A stretch of 64,000 nucleotides of DNA. It comes from 55-13 sp964501275. Its GTDB lineage: Bacteria; Armatimonadota; Fimbriimonadia; Fimbriimonadales; Fimbriimonadaceae. The position numbers were made by a program, and so were the translations under genes. The notes beneath the pieces are model-generated. The model saw only the letters and a program-made list of their open reading frames with translations. It made no database searches and was not told the origin of the DNA. The stretch is from NCBI GenBank assembly GCA_964501275.1, contig CAZCSP010000014.1, positions 20,960 through 84,959 on the forward strand, in the 5' to 3' direction. This document shows, piece by piece, positions 8,337-16,376 of the stretch (the first letter of the stretch is position 1; each line of letters starts with the position of its first letter).

Positions 8337-9062
8337 TCATCTCTTCAATCCCTTCGAGACTTTTGAATTTACGAGCAGGGAGTATACCAACGCGCCGACC
8401 GCTATGGCAGCAATGGCGATAAGCGCCCATGTCGTCCAGTCCGTGCCCTTCCTCGCCTCGGTTGACGGAATAGCCGAGGGCTTTTGTTCGTTGCCCTCGG
8501 GAATTTGAATCAGCTTGGGATCTTGGACATTGAGCTTGATTCGGTACTCCACTCCGCCAAAGGCCGAATCGTACATACCCTGTACTTGAACCGAGTCCGT
8601 CTCGCTGCCAAACTCCAGCAGTGTCTCGCTCTTTGGCGCTTCTCCAACAAACTGAACGGAAATGCCGGTGACGGCGTGAGGCTCGGGGTATCCGGCAAAT
8701 GCCTTTGCGATCTCCTCCAGATGGAGCTTGGCGCTCTCCCGATCGATGATATTGTCCACTGCGCAGGTGGCTTTAATGGTGCTCATGTTCGATGAGATCG
8801 AGGTACGGGCCACCATGAGCCCTCTGGGTTCTGAGCCCATCAACCGGCCCAACTCCATTATCTGCGCCCGAAGCTGCTCTGGCGGATATTGAGGATGAAT
8901 CGTCCTCACCTCGATCAAATCCGCCCTCGATCCGTTTGGATCACGGTGGATGCTCACCAAAAGCTGGGGCCGAACGGTCTTAAACAGATCCGCCGTCTGA
9001 GAGAACGCCGCCGTCCCCGCAATCGCCAAGGACGCGACGACACCGATCCAGACCAACCTCAT
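8337..9062 (-). CDS. Secreted protein with C-terminal membrane anchor, pilT-linked, unknown function
   Basis: I do not recognise a family. The 241-residue product has an N-terminal signal peptide (MRLVWIGVVASLAIAGTAAFS), a mixed alpha/beta body of about 180 residues, a proline/serine linker and one C-terminal transmembrane helix (WALIAIAAIAVGALVYSLLV) ending in basic residues. The layout is that of an envelope protein exposed to the periplasm and tethered at the C-terminus. It is first in the operon with the three pilT-type genes, which suggests a pilus- or envelope-related role. An ATG at 9092 in the same frame is an alternative, but the signal peptide favours 9062. Confidence 0.75.
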   Translation of the reverse strand: MRLVWIGVVASLAIAGTAAFSQTADLFKTVRPQLLVSIHRDPNGSRADLIEVRTIHPQYPPEQLRAQIMELGRLMGSEPRGLMVARTSISSNMSTIKATCAVDNIIDRESAKLHLEEIAKAFAGYPEPHAVTGISVQFVGEAPKSETLLEFGSETDSVQVQGMYDSAFGGVEYRIKLNVQDPKLIQIPEGNEQKPSAIPSTEARKGTDWTTWALIAIAAIAVGALVYSLLVNSKVSKGLKR

Positions 9063-9218
9063 CGCTCGAAACTCTACCCGACAACCTTTCAAGTCTTTTG
9101 CCTCAAGAAAGTCGCAAATATGGGCATAACTAAGACAGTTAGAAAAATTTTAAGAACTTCAAGGCGATTCCGAACGTTCTTTACCAAGGATAGAAGGCCG
9201 CGCAAGGAGATAAACGGC

Positions 9219-9224
9219 TATAAT
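9219..9224 (+). promoter_or_regulatory. -10 hexamer of greA
   Basis: TATAAT, a perfect sigma-70-type -10, lies 28 bases before the greA ATG at 9253, leaving room for a short leader with the AGGAAGG ribosome site. No good -35 is visible at the usual distance. Confidence 0.5.
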
Positions 9225-9252
9225 GCCTGCTTCAACTTGAGGAAGGGCGAGA

Positions 9253-9762
9253 ATGCAAATGAATGAGACGCAATCGATTCAGGAACACCAGGGAGGATTT
9301 CTCCTAACCCCCGAGGGCCATAAGGCCCTGCGAGATGAGCTGGAGCACCTCACTGCGGTGAAGCGCCCCGAAATTGCCGACCGAATTCGCGAAAGCCAAC
9401 AGCACGGCGAGTTCAGCGAAGACAACAGCGAACTAGACGAAGTCAAGTTTGAGCAAGCGATGGTTGAGAACCGGGTCGCCGAGCTCAAGACGATTTTTGG
9501 CAACGCGACCATCCTGGAAGACTCCATGATCCCCACGGATTATGTGGGCATCGGTTCAAAGGTGCTCGTCCAGGACATCGACTACGGCGACGATTTTGAG
9601 ATCAGGATCTTGACTAGCATTGAAGCCGACCCCAACCGAGATCTGGTGAGCAATGAATCGCCCATGGGCACTGCCCTGATGGGTCACAGCGTGGACGACA
9701 AGGTCACGTTCGACACTCCCGACGGCAAAAAGCACTACAAGATTCTCAAGATTTCGAAGTAG
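9253..9762 (+). CDS. greA: Transcription elongation factor GreA
   Basis: Rescues backtracked RNA polymerase by stimulating transcript cleavage through its secondary channel. The 169-residue protein has the N-terminal coiled coil with acidic tip residues (GEFSEDNSELDE around 53-64) and the C-terminal FKBP-like domain (VGIGSKVLVQDI... SPMGTALMGHSVDDKV). The first 15 residues (QMNETQSIQEHQGG) are an extension before FLLTPEGHKAL. AGGAAGG lies before the ATG. Its 3' end overlaps the convergent padR gene by 17 bases. Confidence 0.95.
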   Translation: MQMNETQSIQEHQGGFLLTPEGHKALRDELEHLTAVKRPEIADRIRESQQHGEFSEDNSELDEVKFEQAMVENRVAELKTIFGNATILEDSMIPTDYVGIGSKVLVQDIDYGDDFEIRILTSIEADPNRDLVSNESPMGTALMGHSVDDKVTFDTPDGKKHYKILKISK

Positions 9763-10354
9763 TCACGTTCGGGTCGGCCACCAAGGCCACATCATTCTTG
9801 GCGGGTGTTCTGTTTTTCACACTCGCCAAAAACTTCCTCAACCATTCGTGTCGGGCTTCGGCAAGAAAGAGCAGGTTCTGTTGGGCGAGATGTCGGGTCG
9901 GGTCCTCGTGTCCCGCCGTCGCTTGTAAATCCCGTTGCAAATCTTGGACGAACGACTTGCTCTCTTGGAGCCAGTTTTTCACTACCCTTGCCTGGTCTGC
10001 TGGTTTCAGGCGTGAGAGGAAGTAGGCGCGGGTGCGAATCGGGTCGACGATGAAGGCCATCTCGGCGCGGTCGGGGGGAAACATCATCCAACTTTGAAGC
10101 AGCGATTCTCCATGAGGAGTCAACTCGTACTCCGTCCGCTCCCGGTTCGGCACGCCGACGCGACGGGCTTCCTTCACCAACCCGTCCTGCTCCAAGCGTC
10201 GCAAGACTCGGTAGACAGACCCACTCTCCGCGCTCCAGCGCCCTCCGCGCATCCGGTTCATCTCCTTGCGCATGGCGTATCCGGAGTTGATCTCTTCCCC
10301 GACCATTGCCAGGATCAAATACTCTAATTCACTGTAAGGACCGTTACTTGTCAT
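9746..10354 (-). CDS. PadR-family transcriptional regulator
   Basis: A 202-residue PadR-like winged-helix repressor. The N-terminal domain (SELEYLILAMVGEEINSGYAM..., then GSVYRVLRRLEQDGLVKEARR) is the PadR DNA-binding fold; the C-terminal half is helical and likely dimerises and senses a ligand. The ATG at 10354 is preferred because it begins just before the conserved domain; an upstream ATG at 10390 exists. No transporter or phenolic-acid gene is adjacent, so its regulon is unknown. It is transcribed convergently with greA and overlaps it. Confidence 0.88.
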   Translation of the reverse strand: MTSNGPYSELEYLILAMVGEEINSGYAMRKEMNRMRGGRWSAESGSVYRVLRRLEQDGLVKEARRVGVPNRERTEYELTPHGESLLQSWMMFPPDRAEMAFIVDPIRTRAYFLSRLKPADQARVVKNWLQESKSFVQDLQRDLQATAGHEDPTRHLAQQNLLFLAEARHEWLRKFLASVKNRTPAKNDVALVADPNVTTSKS

Positions 10355-10573
10355 ATTCGCAGTTTTTGCCTTCTCCAAGTCTCCCCACAACTGGATCAGG
10401 CGGCTAAGACTGTAATGTAGCCTGAATTATTAATTTGCGCAAGGTCATTGGCATAATTGTGGCAAAATTCGCGATATTTCGCCCCACAAGAGGGCCTCAC
10501 GATCCGTTGGGTCTTTCTCATAATAGAGGTAATATCATGCATCCCCCTCAGATGAGAGCGGGCTAGAACGTAA

Positions 10574-10831
10574 ATGGCTACAGGAACTACAGGTACACCA
10601 GGCGGCGAACCGAGCGGAAGCATCGCCCTCCCCAAGTCGCGCCGGGGCTTAAAGGGATTCTTCAACGAAGTCGGCCGGGAAATGAAAAAGGTCAATTGGC
10701 CGACGAAGCCCGAAACGAACCGTCTCACAGGGGTTGTTATGGGCGTGACCTTGCTTTGTATGGCCATCCTGACTGGCTTGGGCATCGTCTTTGCCACCCT
10801 CATCGACCTTATCACCAAGGGGACCCTGTAA
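10574..10831 (+). CDS. secE: Preprotein translocase subunit SecE
   Basis: Small clamp subunit of the SecYEG channel in the inner membrane. The 85-residue protein has the conserved amphipathic region FFNEVGREMKKVNWPTKPET and one transmembrane helix (VVMGVTLLCMAILTGLGIVFATLI). Its stop is immediately followed by the nusG start, the usual secE-nusG order. The glycine/threonine-rich first 20 residues are not conserved. The usual upstream tRNA-Trp and rpmG are absent, and rplK does not follow nusG. Confidence 0.93.
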   Translation: MATGTTGTPGGEPSGSIALPKSRRGLKGFFNEVGREMKKVNWPTKPETNRLTGVVMGVTLLCMAILTGLGIVFATLIDLITKGTL

Positions 10832-11359
10832 ATGCCTCGATCCTGGTACGCTGTCCACACCATCGCTGGGCATGAGAACAAGGTCAAAGATGTTCTCACC
10901 CGCCGCGCCCAGGTCGAGGGACTTTGGAATCTGGATATCTATGAGATCCTGATCCCCACCGAGCGTGAGATGACCACTCGCAACGGCAAACGGTACGAGA
11001 TGGACCGCAAGGTTTTCCCCGGCTATATCCTCGTGCAGATGTCGCTGTCCGACGATGCCTACAAGCTCGTCAAGTCCACCAGCGGCGTCACCGGATTCGT
11101 CCAGAGCGGCAACAAGCCGGTTCCCCTGGAGGAGTACGAAGTCCGCCGGATTATGACCAACCTTGAGTCCAGCAAAGAGGCGCCCAAAGTCTCCTGGAAC
11201 AAGGGCGACGCCATCCGCGTGGTGGAAGGACCGTTCAGCGACTTCTCCGGAAAGATCGAAGAGGTCAACTCCGAGAAGGAGAAGCTCAAGGTCCTCATCA
11301 ACATCTTCGGTCGAGACACCCCGGTCGAGTTGGACTTCAGCCAGGTTGAGAAGCTTTAG
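10832..11359 (+). CDS. nusG: Transcription antitermination factor NusG
   Basis: Bridges RNA polymerase with Rho or ribosomal S10. The 175-residue protein has the NGN domain (PRSWYAVHTIAGHENKVKD, FPGYILVQM, GVTGFV) and a C-terminal KOW domain (GPFSDFSGKIEEVNSEKEKLKVLINIFGRDTPVELDF, residues about 130-170). The ATG directly abuts the secE stop. A second, degraded copy of the C-terminal half follows in another frame (11361-11654). Confidence 0.95.
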   Translation: MPRSWYAVHTIAGHENKVKDVLTRRAQVEGLWNLDIYEILIPTEREMTTRNGKRYEMDRKVFPGYILVQMSLSDDAYKLVKSTSGVTGFVQSGNKPVPLEEYEVRRIMTNLESSKEAPKVSWNKGDAIRVVEGPFSDFSGKIEEVNSEKEKLKVLINIFGRDTPVELDFSQVEKL

Positions 11360-11360
11360 G

Positions 11361-11654
11361 TTTGGAAGGAAGGTAGTCGCGACTGAAGATGAGGTTCAAG
11401 CGATCCTCGCGAACCTGGATGCTCGTAGGGTTGCTACTTCGCCCGATTTTTGTACTCAAGGCGAAGATCTACGAGTCAGTGGCCCTTTCAAAGGATTCCA
11501 GGGAGTCGTGCAGGAAGCCAATCCAAATGCACTCAAGGTCGTCATCAACATCTTCGGTCGCAACACTCCCGTCGAATTGGATTTCGCGCAGATTGAGAAG
11601 CTTTGGTTTGCTACCAAGAAGCCCCGACACCTCCGTAAAACCTCGGTGCCGTAA
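11361..11654 (+). pseudogene. Duplicated nusG C-terminal (KOW) segment
   Basis: In frame +3, residues from VVATEDEVQAILANLDARR to NTPVELDFAQIEKL match the last ~80 residues of NusG (EEYEVRRIMTNLESS... DTPVELDFSQVEKL). The DNA is also alike: CTCAAGGTCGTCATCAACAT at 11531 against CTCAAGGTCCTCATCAACAT at 11284. The nusG stop TAG is TGG in this copy, so the frame runs on 15 more codons to TAA at 11654. There is no ATG or SD-backed start; a TTG at 11346 inside the nusG 3' end is in frame. It is a partial tandem duplication, either a pseudogene or a free KOW domain read by reinitiation. Confidence 0.75.
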
Positions 11655-11720
11655 AGCCGAAACGCCGCGCTACCCAAACTTTCCTGGCTCATCCCAAGCT
11701 TTCTGAACGTCTCTTTCTTT

Positions 11721-13439
11721 ATGCCCATTCCCGTGATGCCCGCTCGCTGGGTGCAAGCCGAGCGTGACCATACTGCCGAAGCCAAACTTCAGGCCGAATT
11801 GGGCATCCCGAGTATCGTCGCGGCCCTCCTCGTTCAACGCGGGATCGCCGACCCAGCCCAGGCTGACAAGTTTCTGAATCCTTCCCTGGACGACCTCCAC
11901 GCTCCGACTTCCCTGCCCGACTACGCTGAGGCCGCCAAGGAGATTCTGGGGGCGAAGGAGCGGGGGGATTTGATTTTTGTCCATGGGGACTACGACGTGG
12001 ACGGGGTGACCAGCGCGGCGATCTTTCATCGATTCCTGAAGTCGATTGGGGCGAATGTCGAGACCCATGTGCCGCACAGGATGAAGGAGGGCTATGGGAT
12101 AAACCACAGCGCGGTCGAGGTGGCCAGGCAGAAGGGGGCCAAGCTGTTCCTCACGTGTGACTGCGGGATCAGCGCCCATGATCGGGTCGAGGCCGCCAAG
12201 GAAGCGGGGATGCGAGTCGTCGTGACCGATCACCATAGTATCGGCAGCACGCTCCCCGAGGCCCACGCCATCGTCAACCCCCACCGCAAAGACTCCCAGT
12301 ACCCGTTCACCGAACTCAGCGGGGCGGGGGTGGTCTTCAAGCTCTGTGCCGGAATCGCCAATGAACTGGGCCTGCCGGTGGACAAGTATTATCGGGCGTT
12401 CCTCGACCTTGCTGCCCTTGGCACCGTCGCCGACGTGATGCCTTTGCACGACGAGAATCGCATCATCGCCAAGTTTGGGCTGGAGCGGTTGGCGGATACG
12501 AAGAAGGTCGGGTTGCAGGCTCTCAAGACGGTTGCGGGCACCAAGACGCCCCTCCGAACCTACGATATCGGATTCAAATTAGGGCCGAGGATCAATGCGG
12601 TGGGGCGCATGGACGACTCCGGCCTGGCTCTCCGCCTGCTTTTGGAAACCGACTTGACGGCGGCTCAGACGATGGCCAACGAGATCGAGCAGTTCAACGT
12701 CGAGCGGAAAGACGAGCAACAGCGGATGGTCGATCAGGCAGTGGAGATGGTGGAGGCCAGACGGCTGCACGAGCGCTACGTGATCGCGGTCGCCCATCCT
12801 GAATGGCACGCCGGGATCGTGGGCTTGGTGGCGGGGAGATTGGTGGAGCGATACCATCGTCCGGCTTTCTGCTTCATCGTGGACGAGGCAAGAGGTCTAT
12901 GCAAGGGTTCGGCGCGTTCTATCCCAACGTTCAGCGTCGTGGATGCCATCCGTGCCTATCCCGAACTCATCGAGGGAGGTGGCCACGCGATGGCGGCGGG
13001 GTGCTCCTTCCCCTATGCCAGCTTTGAGCAGGTTGAGCAAGTTCTCAACGAATACGCGCAGAGCGTGCTCACGCCGGAGGACTTTGTCGTCGCCTATCAA
13101 GCAGACTTGGAAGTTGGGCCGGAGGAGTTGACGATGGATGTGATGGAGCAGATATCCCGCCTGGAGCCGTTCGGGGAGTGCAACCCCGAGCCGATCATGG
13201 TCTGTCGGGGTATCAACTTGGCGGGAATCACCCCCACCCGAAACCCGGCACACGTCCAACTCGCTCTGCGATCAGGCACGGGTCAAACGGTGCAAGCCGT
13301 CGGCTTCAACATGGGAGATCGCTTCGCCCAATCCCGCCCCGGAACCACCATCGACCTCCTCTTCCAACCCAAGATCGAGGAGTACAACGGAAGAAGGCTG
13401 AAGTGGCATGTGAAGGACTTTGTGGAAGTGGGGGGTTAG
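11721..13439 (+). CDS. recJ: Single-stranded-DNA exonuclease RecJ
   Basis: 5'-3' ssDNA exonuclease of recombination and mismatch repair. The 572-residue protein has the DHH phosphoesterase motifs HGDYDVDG (88-95), CDCG (146-149) and TDHH (169-172), with AALGTVADVMPL after them, and DHHA1 motif GGGHAMAAG (419-427), then a C-terminal OB-like region (GINLAGITPTRNPAHVQLAL). Length is normal for RecJ. The ATG at 11721 has no clear Shine-Dalgarno; a second ATG is 15 bases on. Confidence 0.95.
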   Translation: MPIPVMPARWVQAERDHTAEAKLQAELGIPSIVAALLVQRGIADPAQADKFLNPSLDDLHAPTSLPDYAEAAKEILGAKERGDLIFVHGDYDVDGVTSAAIFHRFLKSIGANVETHVPHRMKEGYGINHSAVEVARQKGAKLFLTCDCGISAHDRVEAAKEAGMRVVVTDHHSIGSTLPEAHAIVNPHRKDSQYPFTELSGAGVVFKLCAGIANELGLPVDKYYRAFLDLAALGTVADVMPLHDENRIIAKFGLERLADTKKVGLQALKTVAGTKTPLRTYDIGFKLGPRINAVGRMDDSGLALRLLLETDLTAAQTMANEIEQFNVERKDEQQRMVDQAVEMVEARRLHERYVIAVAHPEWHAGIVGLVAGRLVERYHRPAFCFIVDEARGLCKGSARSIPTFSVVDAIRAYPELIEGGGHAMAAGCSFPYASFEQVEQVLNEYAQSVLTPEDFVVAYQADLEVGPEELTMDVMEQISRLEPFGECNPEPIMVCRGINLAGITPTRNPAHVQLALRSGTGQTVQAVGFNMGDRFAQSRPGTTIDLLFQPKIEEYNGRRLKWHVKDFVEVGG

Positions 13440-13500
13440 GGGTTAGGCTTTGGGTTTTGGGCTTTAGGCTTTAGGCTTTGGGCTTTGGGCTTTTGGGGGG
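13438..13500. repeat. Short tandem G/T-rich repeat (GGGCTTTAGGCTTT units)
   Basis: After the recJ stop the sequence runs through GGGTTAGGGGTTAGGCTTTG and then several imperfect copies of GGGCTTT/AGGCTTT, ending in GGCTTTTGGGGGGAGGG. It is a degenerate 6-8-base tandem repeat in the gap between recJ and the convergent HtrA-like gene. Confidence 0.65.
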
Positions 13501-13580
13501 AGGGTCGGGCCACAGGGCTTACAGAACCTGTTTAGCCCAATACCTAAAACCGAATGCCCAACACCAAACGCCGTCCTCGA

Positions 13581-14549
13581 CTAGCTCCCTACTTCCACCG
13601 TCAGCATCTGCCGGAGGCTTCCGCGCTGAATCCAGATCTTTATGGTTTCGCCGATGTCCTGGTCGGCCATGACTCTGGCGAAGTCCATCTGGTCTCGGAT
13701 GGCTTGGTGATTCATCTGCTGGATAATATCGCCCTTTTGGAATCCGGCCTTCTCGGCTGGAGAACCCTTGGTGACGCTCTCGATCAAGGCTCCCGACGGC
13801 ATCGCGTCGCGGCAGAAGATGCCGATCGCCGGATGCTTCACCTGATGGCCTTCGGATAGGAAGCCATCGACGACCCGGTTCAGAATCTTGGGACCGATGG
13901 TGTAGGCCGAGCCGAGAACGCCGGGACCGTATTGGCTCTTCAGCGCAGGCGGCCCCCCGCCAAAGCCTTGCCCTGACCGGGTTGCCGTCTGCGGTTGAGA
14001 CAGGCTAAGCGCCGCATTCAGAGCCCCCGTCAATTTGCCATCCAAGTTGATAAGCAACGAACCGCCCATCGTCGGCAGGTTGTTCTCCAAGAAAACCTCG
14101 CTCATCGGAACCATCCTTCGGGAGGGGTTCACGATTCCGTAGGTGTCCCTGGCTCGCTCTGCGCGGACAGGACCGGTCGGCGTGACGGCCAAAAGACCTT
14201 CTCTTTCGGCCTTTGCGGTGGATACGGACAAAACGGGCACGTCGTCCTGCCAACCGTCGGCTTTCAACAGAACGAATTGAGTCGGGTCGTCGGTGGAGAC
14301 GAGGACCAGTTTAATCGTAGTCCCATCGCTCTTGCGACCCTGCATCGACTTCCCTGCGACCGAAGTGGCGTGGGTGATGAACAGGCCGTCCTTCGAGATC
14401 AGCGCCGCCGCACCTCGCACCCGCTGGCCTTCCAGCAGGAGCACGATGGAGGGTTGAACCTTCTTCCAGGCCCGTAGCTCGCGCTCGGTCAGATCGTTGA
14501 GATCGGCGAACGCAACCGTTAAAGAAAGACTAGCCGCCGACAACAACAT
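13581..14549 (-). CDS. Secreted HtrA-like protein with PDZ domain and no catalytic serine
   Basis: A 322-residue protein with signal peptide (MLLSAASLSLTVAFA), a trypsin-like domain (about 25-190) and a C-terminal PDZ domain (ALIESVTKGSPAEKAGFQKGDIIQQMNHQAI). H60 in LFITHA sits near the HtrA histidine, but the GNSGG serine loop reads PTMGGSLLI (M161), so proteolysis is unlikely. ATG at 14549 has GGAGG about 12 bases upstream and overlaps the anti-sigma gene by 20 bases; a TTG at 14564 is in frame. As third gene of a sigma/anti-sigma operon it may sense or scaffold envelope stress. Confidence 0.8.
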   Translation of the reverse strand: MLLSAASLSLTVAFADLNDLTERELRAWKKVQPSIVLLLEGQRVRGAAALISKDGLFITHATSVAGKSMQGRKSDGTTIKLVLVSTDDPTQFVLLKADGWQDDVPVLSVSTAKAEREGLLAVTPTGPVRAERARDTYGIVNPSRRMVPMSEVFLENNLPTMGGSLLINLDGKLTGALNAALSLSQPQTATRSGQGFGGGPPALKSQYGPGVLGSAYTIGPKILNRVVDGFLSEGHQVKHPAIGIFCRDAMPSGALIESVTKGSPAEKAGFQKGDIIQQMNHQAIRDQMDFARVMADQDIGETIKIWIQRGSLRQMLTVEVGS

Positions 14550-15333
14550 TCGCTGTGCTTTCAACCTCCGTCGCTCTCAGGGTGCCGGTATGGGCATCGG
14601 TTTCGGTCTGGATCAAAACGATCTTGGGCGCAGGGGCCTCGCCTCTCAACGCTTCTCCTCGAGCCGCAATCTTCGCCTCAGGCTCGATTACGGGCACTCC
14701 GTCGAAAATAGGCGTATTCGTTAATGCCTCGCTGGCCGGTGCGTTCTCCTCGGTAAGATTTACAAACGCTCCCATTAGCTGGGTTTCTTCGGCTCGCGAA
14801 GCCTGAGGCTCATAGTTCTCCCTCCGACTCCGGCGAGGCTGATCGGAACGCATCGCCACCGTAGCAGACGGCTTATCCACCACTATCTTGGAGGGTGTGA
14901 TGTCGTTTGCTACTCTATCGATAGGTGTGGGCCGCTGAACTCCAACTCCGGGGATATCAGACGAAGGGCCGCTGTAATCCAACACCATCGGCGCACTGGT
15001 TCCCCCCATCGGAATCCGACCTTTGAGGGCCACAAAGCTAAACGCGAGAACTGCGGCGGCGGCAGGCATCCAAAGCCAGTTGAACCGCGCAACGGGGCGA
15101 TGCTCTTTGAGGCCCCGAGTCAGGATGGCCTCTCGAAGACGATCCTTCGACAGTTGGTCCGCCGGAACGTCGTCGCACAGCGACCGAAGCTCTTCCTTCA
15201 TGCGGCAGTAGGACTCAAATGTCCGCGTGGCTTCGGGGTCACTCTGGGTGTGAAGCTCCAGTCGTCGAGCCGTATCGGCGTCCAAATCGCCGAATGCCAG
15301 CTTCGCCAGTTCTTCTTCAATCTTCTTTCTCAT
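14530..15333 (-). CDS. Membrane-bound anti-sigma factor
   Basis: A 267-residue protein with an N-terminal helical anti-sigma domain (residues 1-75, without the HxxxCxxC zinc motif), one transmembrane helix at about 86-103 (WLWMPAAAAVLAFSFVAL) and a roughly 160-residue extracytoplasmic tail. This is the RseA/RsgI-type layout in which the cytosolic part holds the sigma factor. The ATG at 15333 overlaps the sigma stop in an ATGA arrangement, strong evidence of coupling. Family is inferred mainly from layout and context. Confidence 0.78.
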   Translation of the reverse strand: MRKKIEEELAKLAFGDLDADTARRLELHTQSDPEATRTFESYCRMKEELRSLCDDVPADQLSKDRLREAILTRGLKEHRPVARFNWLWMPAAAAVLAFSFVALKGRIPMGGTSAPMVLDYSGPSSDIPGVGVQRPTPIDRVANDITPSKIVVDKPSATVAMRSDQPRRSRRENYEPQASRAEETQLMGAFVNLTEENAPASEALTNTPIFDGVPVIEPEAKIAARGEALRGEAPAPKIVLIQTETDAHTGTLRATEVESTANVVVGG

Positions 15334-15902
15334 TTGTCGTCACCAAGGAGGGGGGCAATCCGATCCTTTAACGCTCGCCGGGCTCGAAGCACTCGCAACT
15401 TCGCCCCGCCGATCGTACAGCCGAGAATCGCGGCTATATCTGTATATTCTCTTTCCTCAATATCGCGTAAAACAATCACTGACCGGTGATGGATGGGCAG
15501 AGCCGCCAGGGCGCGCCTCAATGCTTGCTTACGCCGGTCGTCTTCCAAATTCTGCACCGGATCGTCCCAATCGCCTACCGTCATCCAAACCAGCGATCCC
15601 GCCGCCTCTTGCTGTTCAAGGGCTTGGCGTCGGTTCGACATGCGGGCCTGGTCGGTGCAAAGGTTGGTTACGATCCTCAGGAGCCAGGTGGTGAACTTCG
15701 CCTCGTCTCGATATTTGTCGAGGTTCTGGTAGGCGCGGACGAACGCTTCTTGCACGATGTCTTCCGCATCGTCTCGGCGGGGGACCATCTGGTAGGCGAA
15801 CCGGAACACCAGGGTGCGATACCGCTCAAAGAGGGTCTCAAAGGCCGAGTACTCGCCTTCCCTAGCCCGCCTTACGAGGGCGGCGTCCGTGTCCAGTTCC
15901 AT
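15330..15902 (-). CDS. RpoE-like ECF sigma factor
   Basis: A 190-residue ECF sigma factor: region 2 (FRFAYQMVPRRDDAEDIVQEAFVRAY and FTTWLLRIVTNLCTDQ) and region 4 (LAALPIHHRSVIVLRDIEE, then YTDIAAILGCTIGGAKLRV). The ATG at 15902 has AGGG about 5 bases upstream; the longer frame from a GTG at 16013 adds 37 residues of unconserved sequence and has no ribosome site. It heads a three-gene operon with its anti-sigma factor and an HtrA-like protein, an envelope-stress arrangement. Confidence 0.93.
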   Translation of the reverse strand: MELDTDAALVRRAREGEYSAFETLFERYRTLVFRFAYQMVPRRDDAEDIVQEAFVRAYQNLDKYRDEAKFTTWLLRIVTNLCTDQARMSNRRQALEQQEAAGSLVWMTVGDWDDPVQNLEDDRRKQALRRALAALPIHHRSVIVLRDIEEREYTDIAAILGCTIGGAKLRVLRARRALKDRIAPLLGDDK

Positions 15903-16069
15903 TCGCCCTGTTATGGACGGTCCAATTGCTGACAAAGTGCCTGATGCTGCCACGCTGCTCACCGATCTCTCCTGATCTGCAAATCTGACGCGCGGCTCCT
16001 CCTCTGGTTTCACCTAACTCTAGCCCACCTTACAGAATACGCCATAGGTCCCAGGGGTTCCACCTTTTG

Positions 16070-16262
16070 GGATGATGTCGTGATGGAGGTGAATTGTGAT
16101 TGACGTGACGGCGTGAGATGTGATGGACGTGAGGCGTGATGGGGGTGACCTGAATGACTAGGCAAGAACCTTGTCCCCCAATTCCGAACGCTAAGCTCAC
16201 CCCTTCATGTCCCGAATCACCTCAATCACCCAGTCACGCCATCACTTCCATCACCCCCAAAC
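16070..16262. repeat. GTGATGG-rich repeat cluster with an inverted counterpart
   Basis: Between the sigma operon and hppA, 16071-16160 carries repeated, imperfect GTGATGGAGGTGA/GTGATTGACGTGA/GGCGTGATGGGGGTGACC words; 16217-16260 carries the reverse complement style CACCTCAATCACCCAGTCACGCC. Related words occur at 23655-23680 and 59255-59303. This accounts for most of the 474-base gap; the remainder (16263-16376) holds CAAACTCCAAATTCCAAACTCC-like short repeats and the hppA ribosome site. Confidence 0.6.
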
Positions 16263-16358
16263 TCCAAATTCCAAACTCCAAACTTCACCCAACGAGGTAT
16301 CCTCTCCCAGTTATTGGTGGCGGCCAAGTGCCCAGGGGGCATGGAAGCGCACAGATTC

Positions 16359-16364
16359 AGGAGG
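16359..16364 (+). promoter_or_regulatory. Ribosome binding site deciding the hppA start
   Basis: AGGAGG, 12 bases before the ATG at 16377. It supports that ATG over the in-frame upstream ones and gives a protein beginning with a basic stretch and a signal-like first helix. Confidence 0.7.
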
Positions 16365-16376
16365 TTTAACTCACAG

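Noticed and set aside
10391..10573. Possible tRNA-Trp upstream of secE
   Set aside because: The position is where one is often found, but no cloverleaf or TPsiC arm could be read in the sequence.
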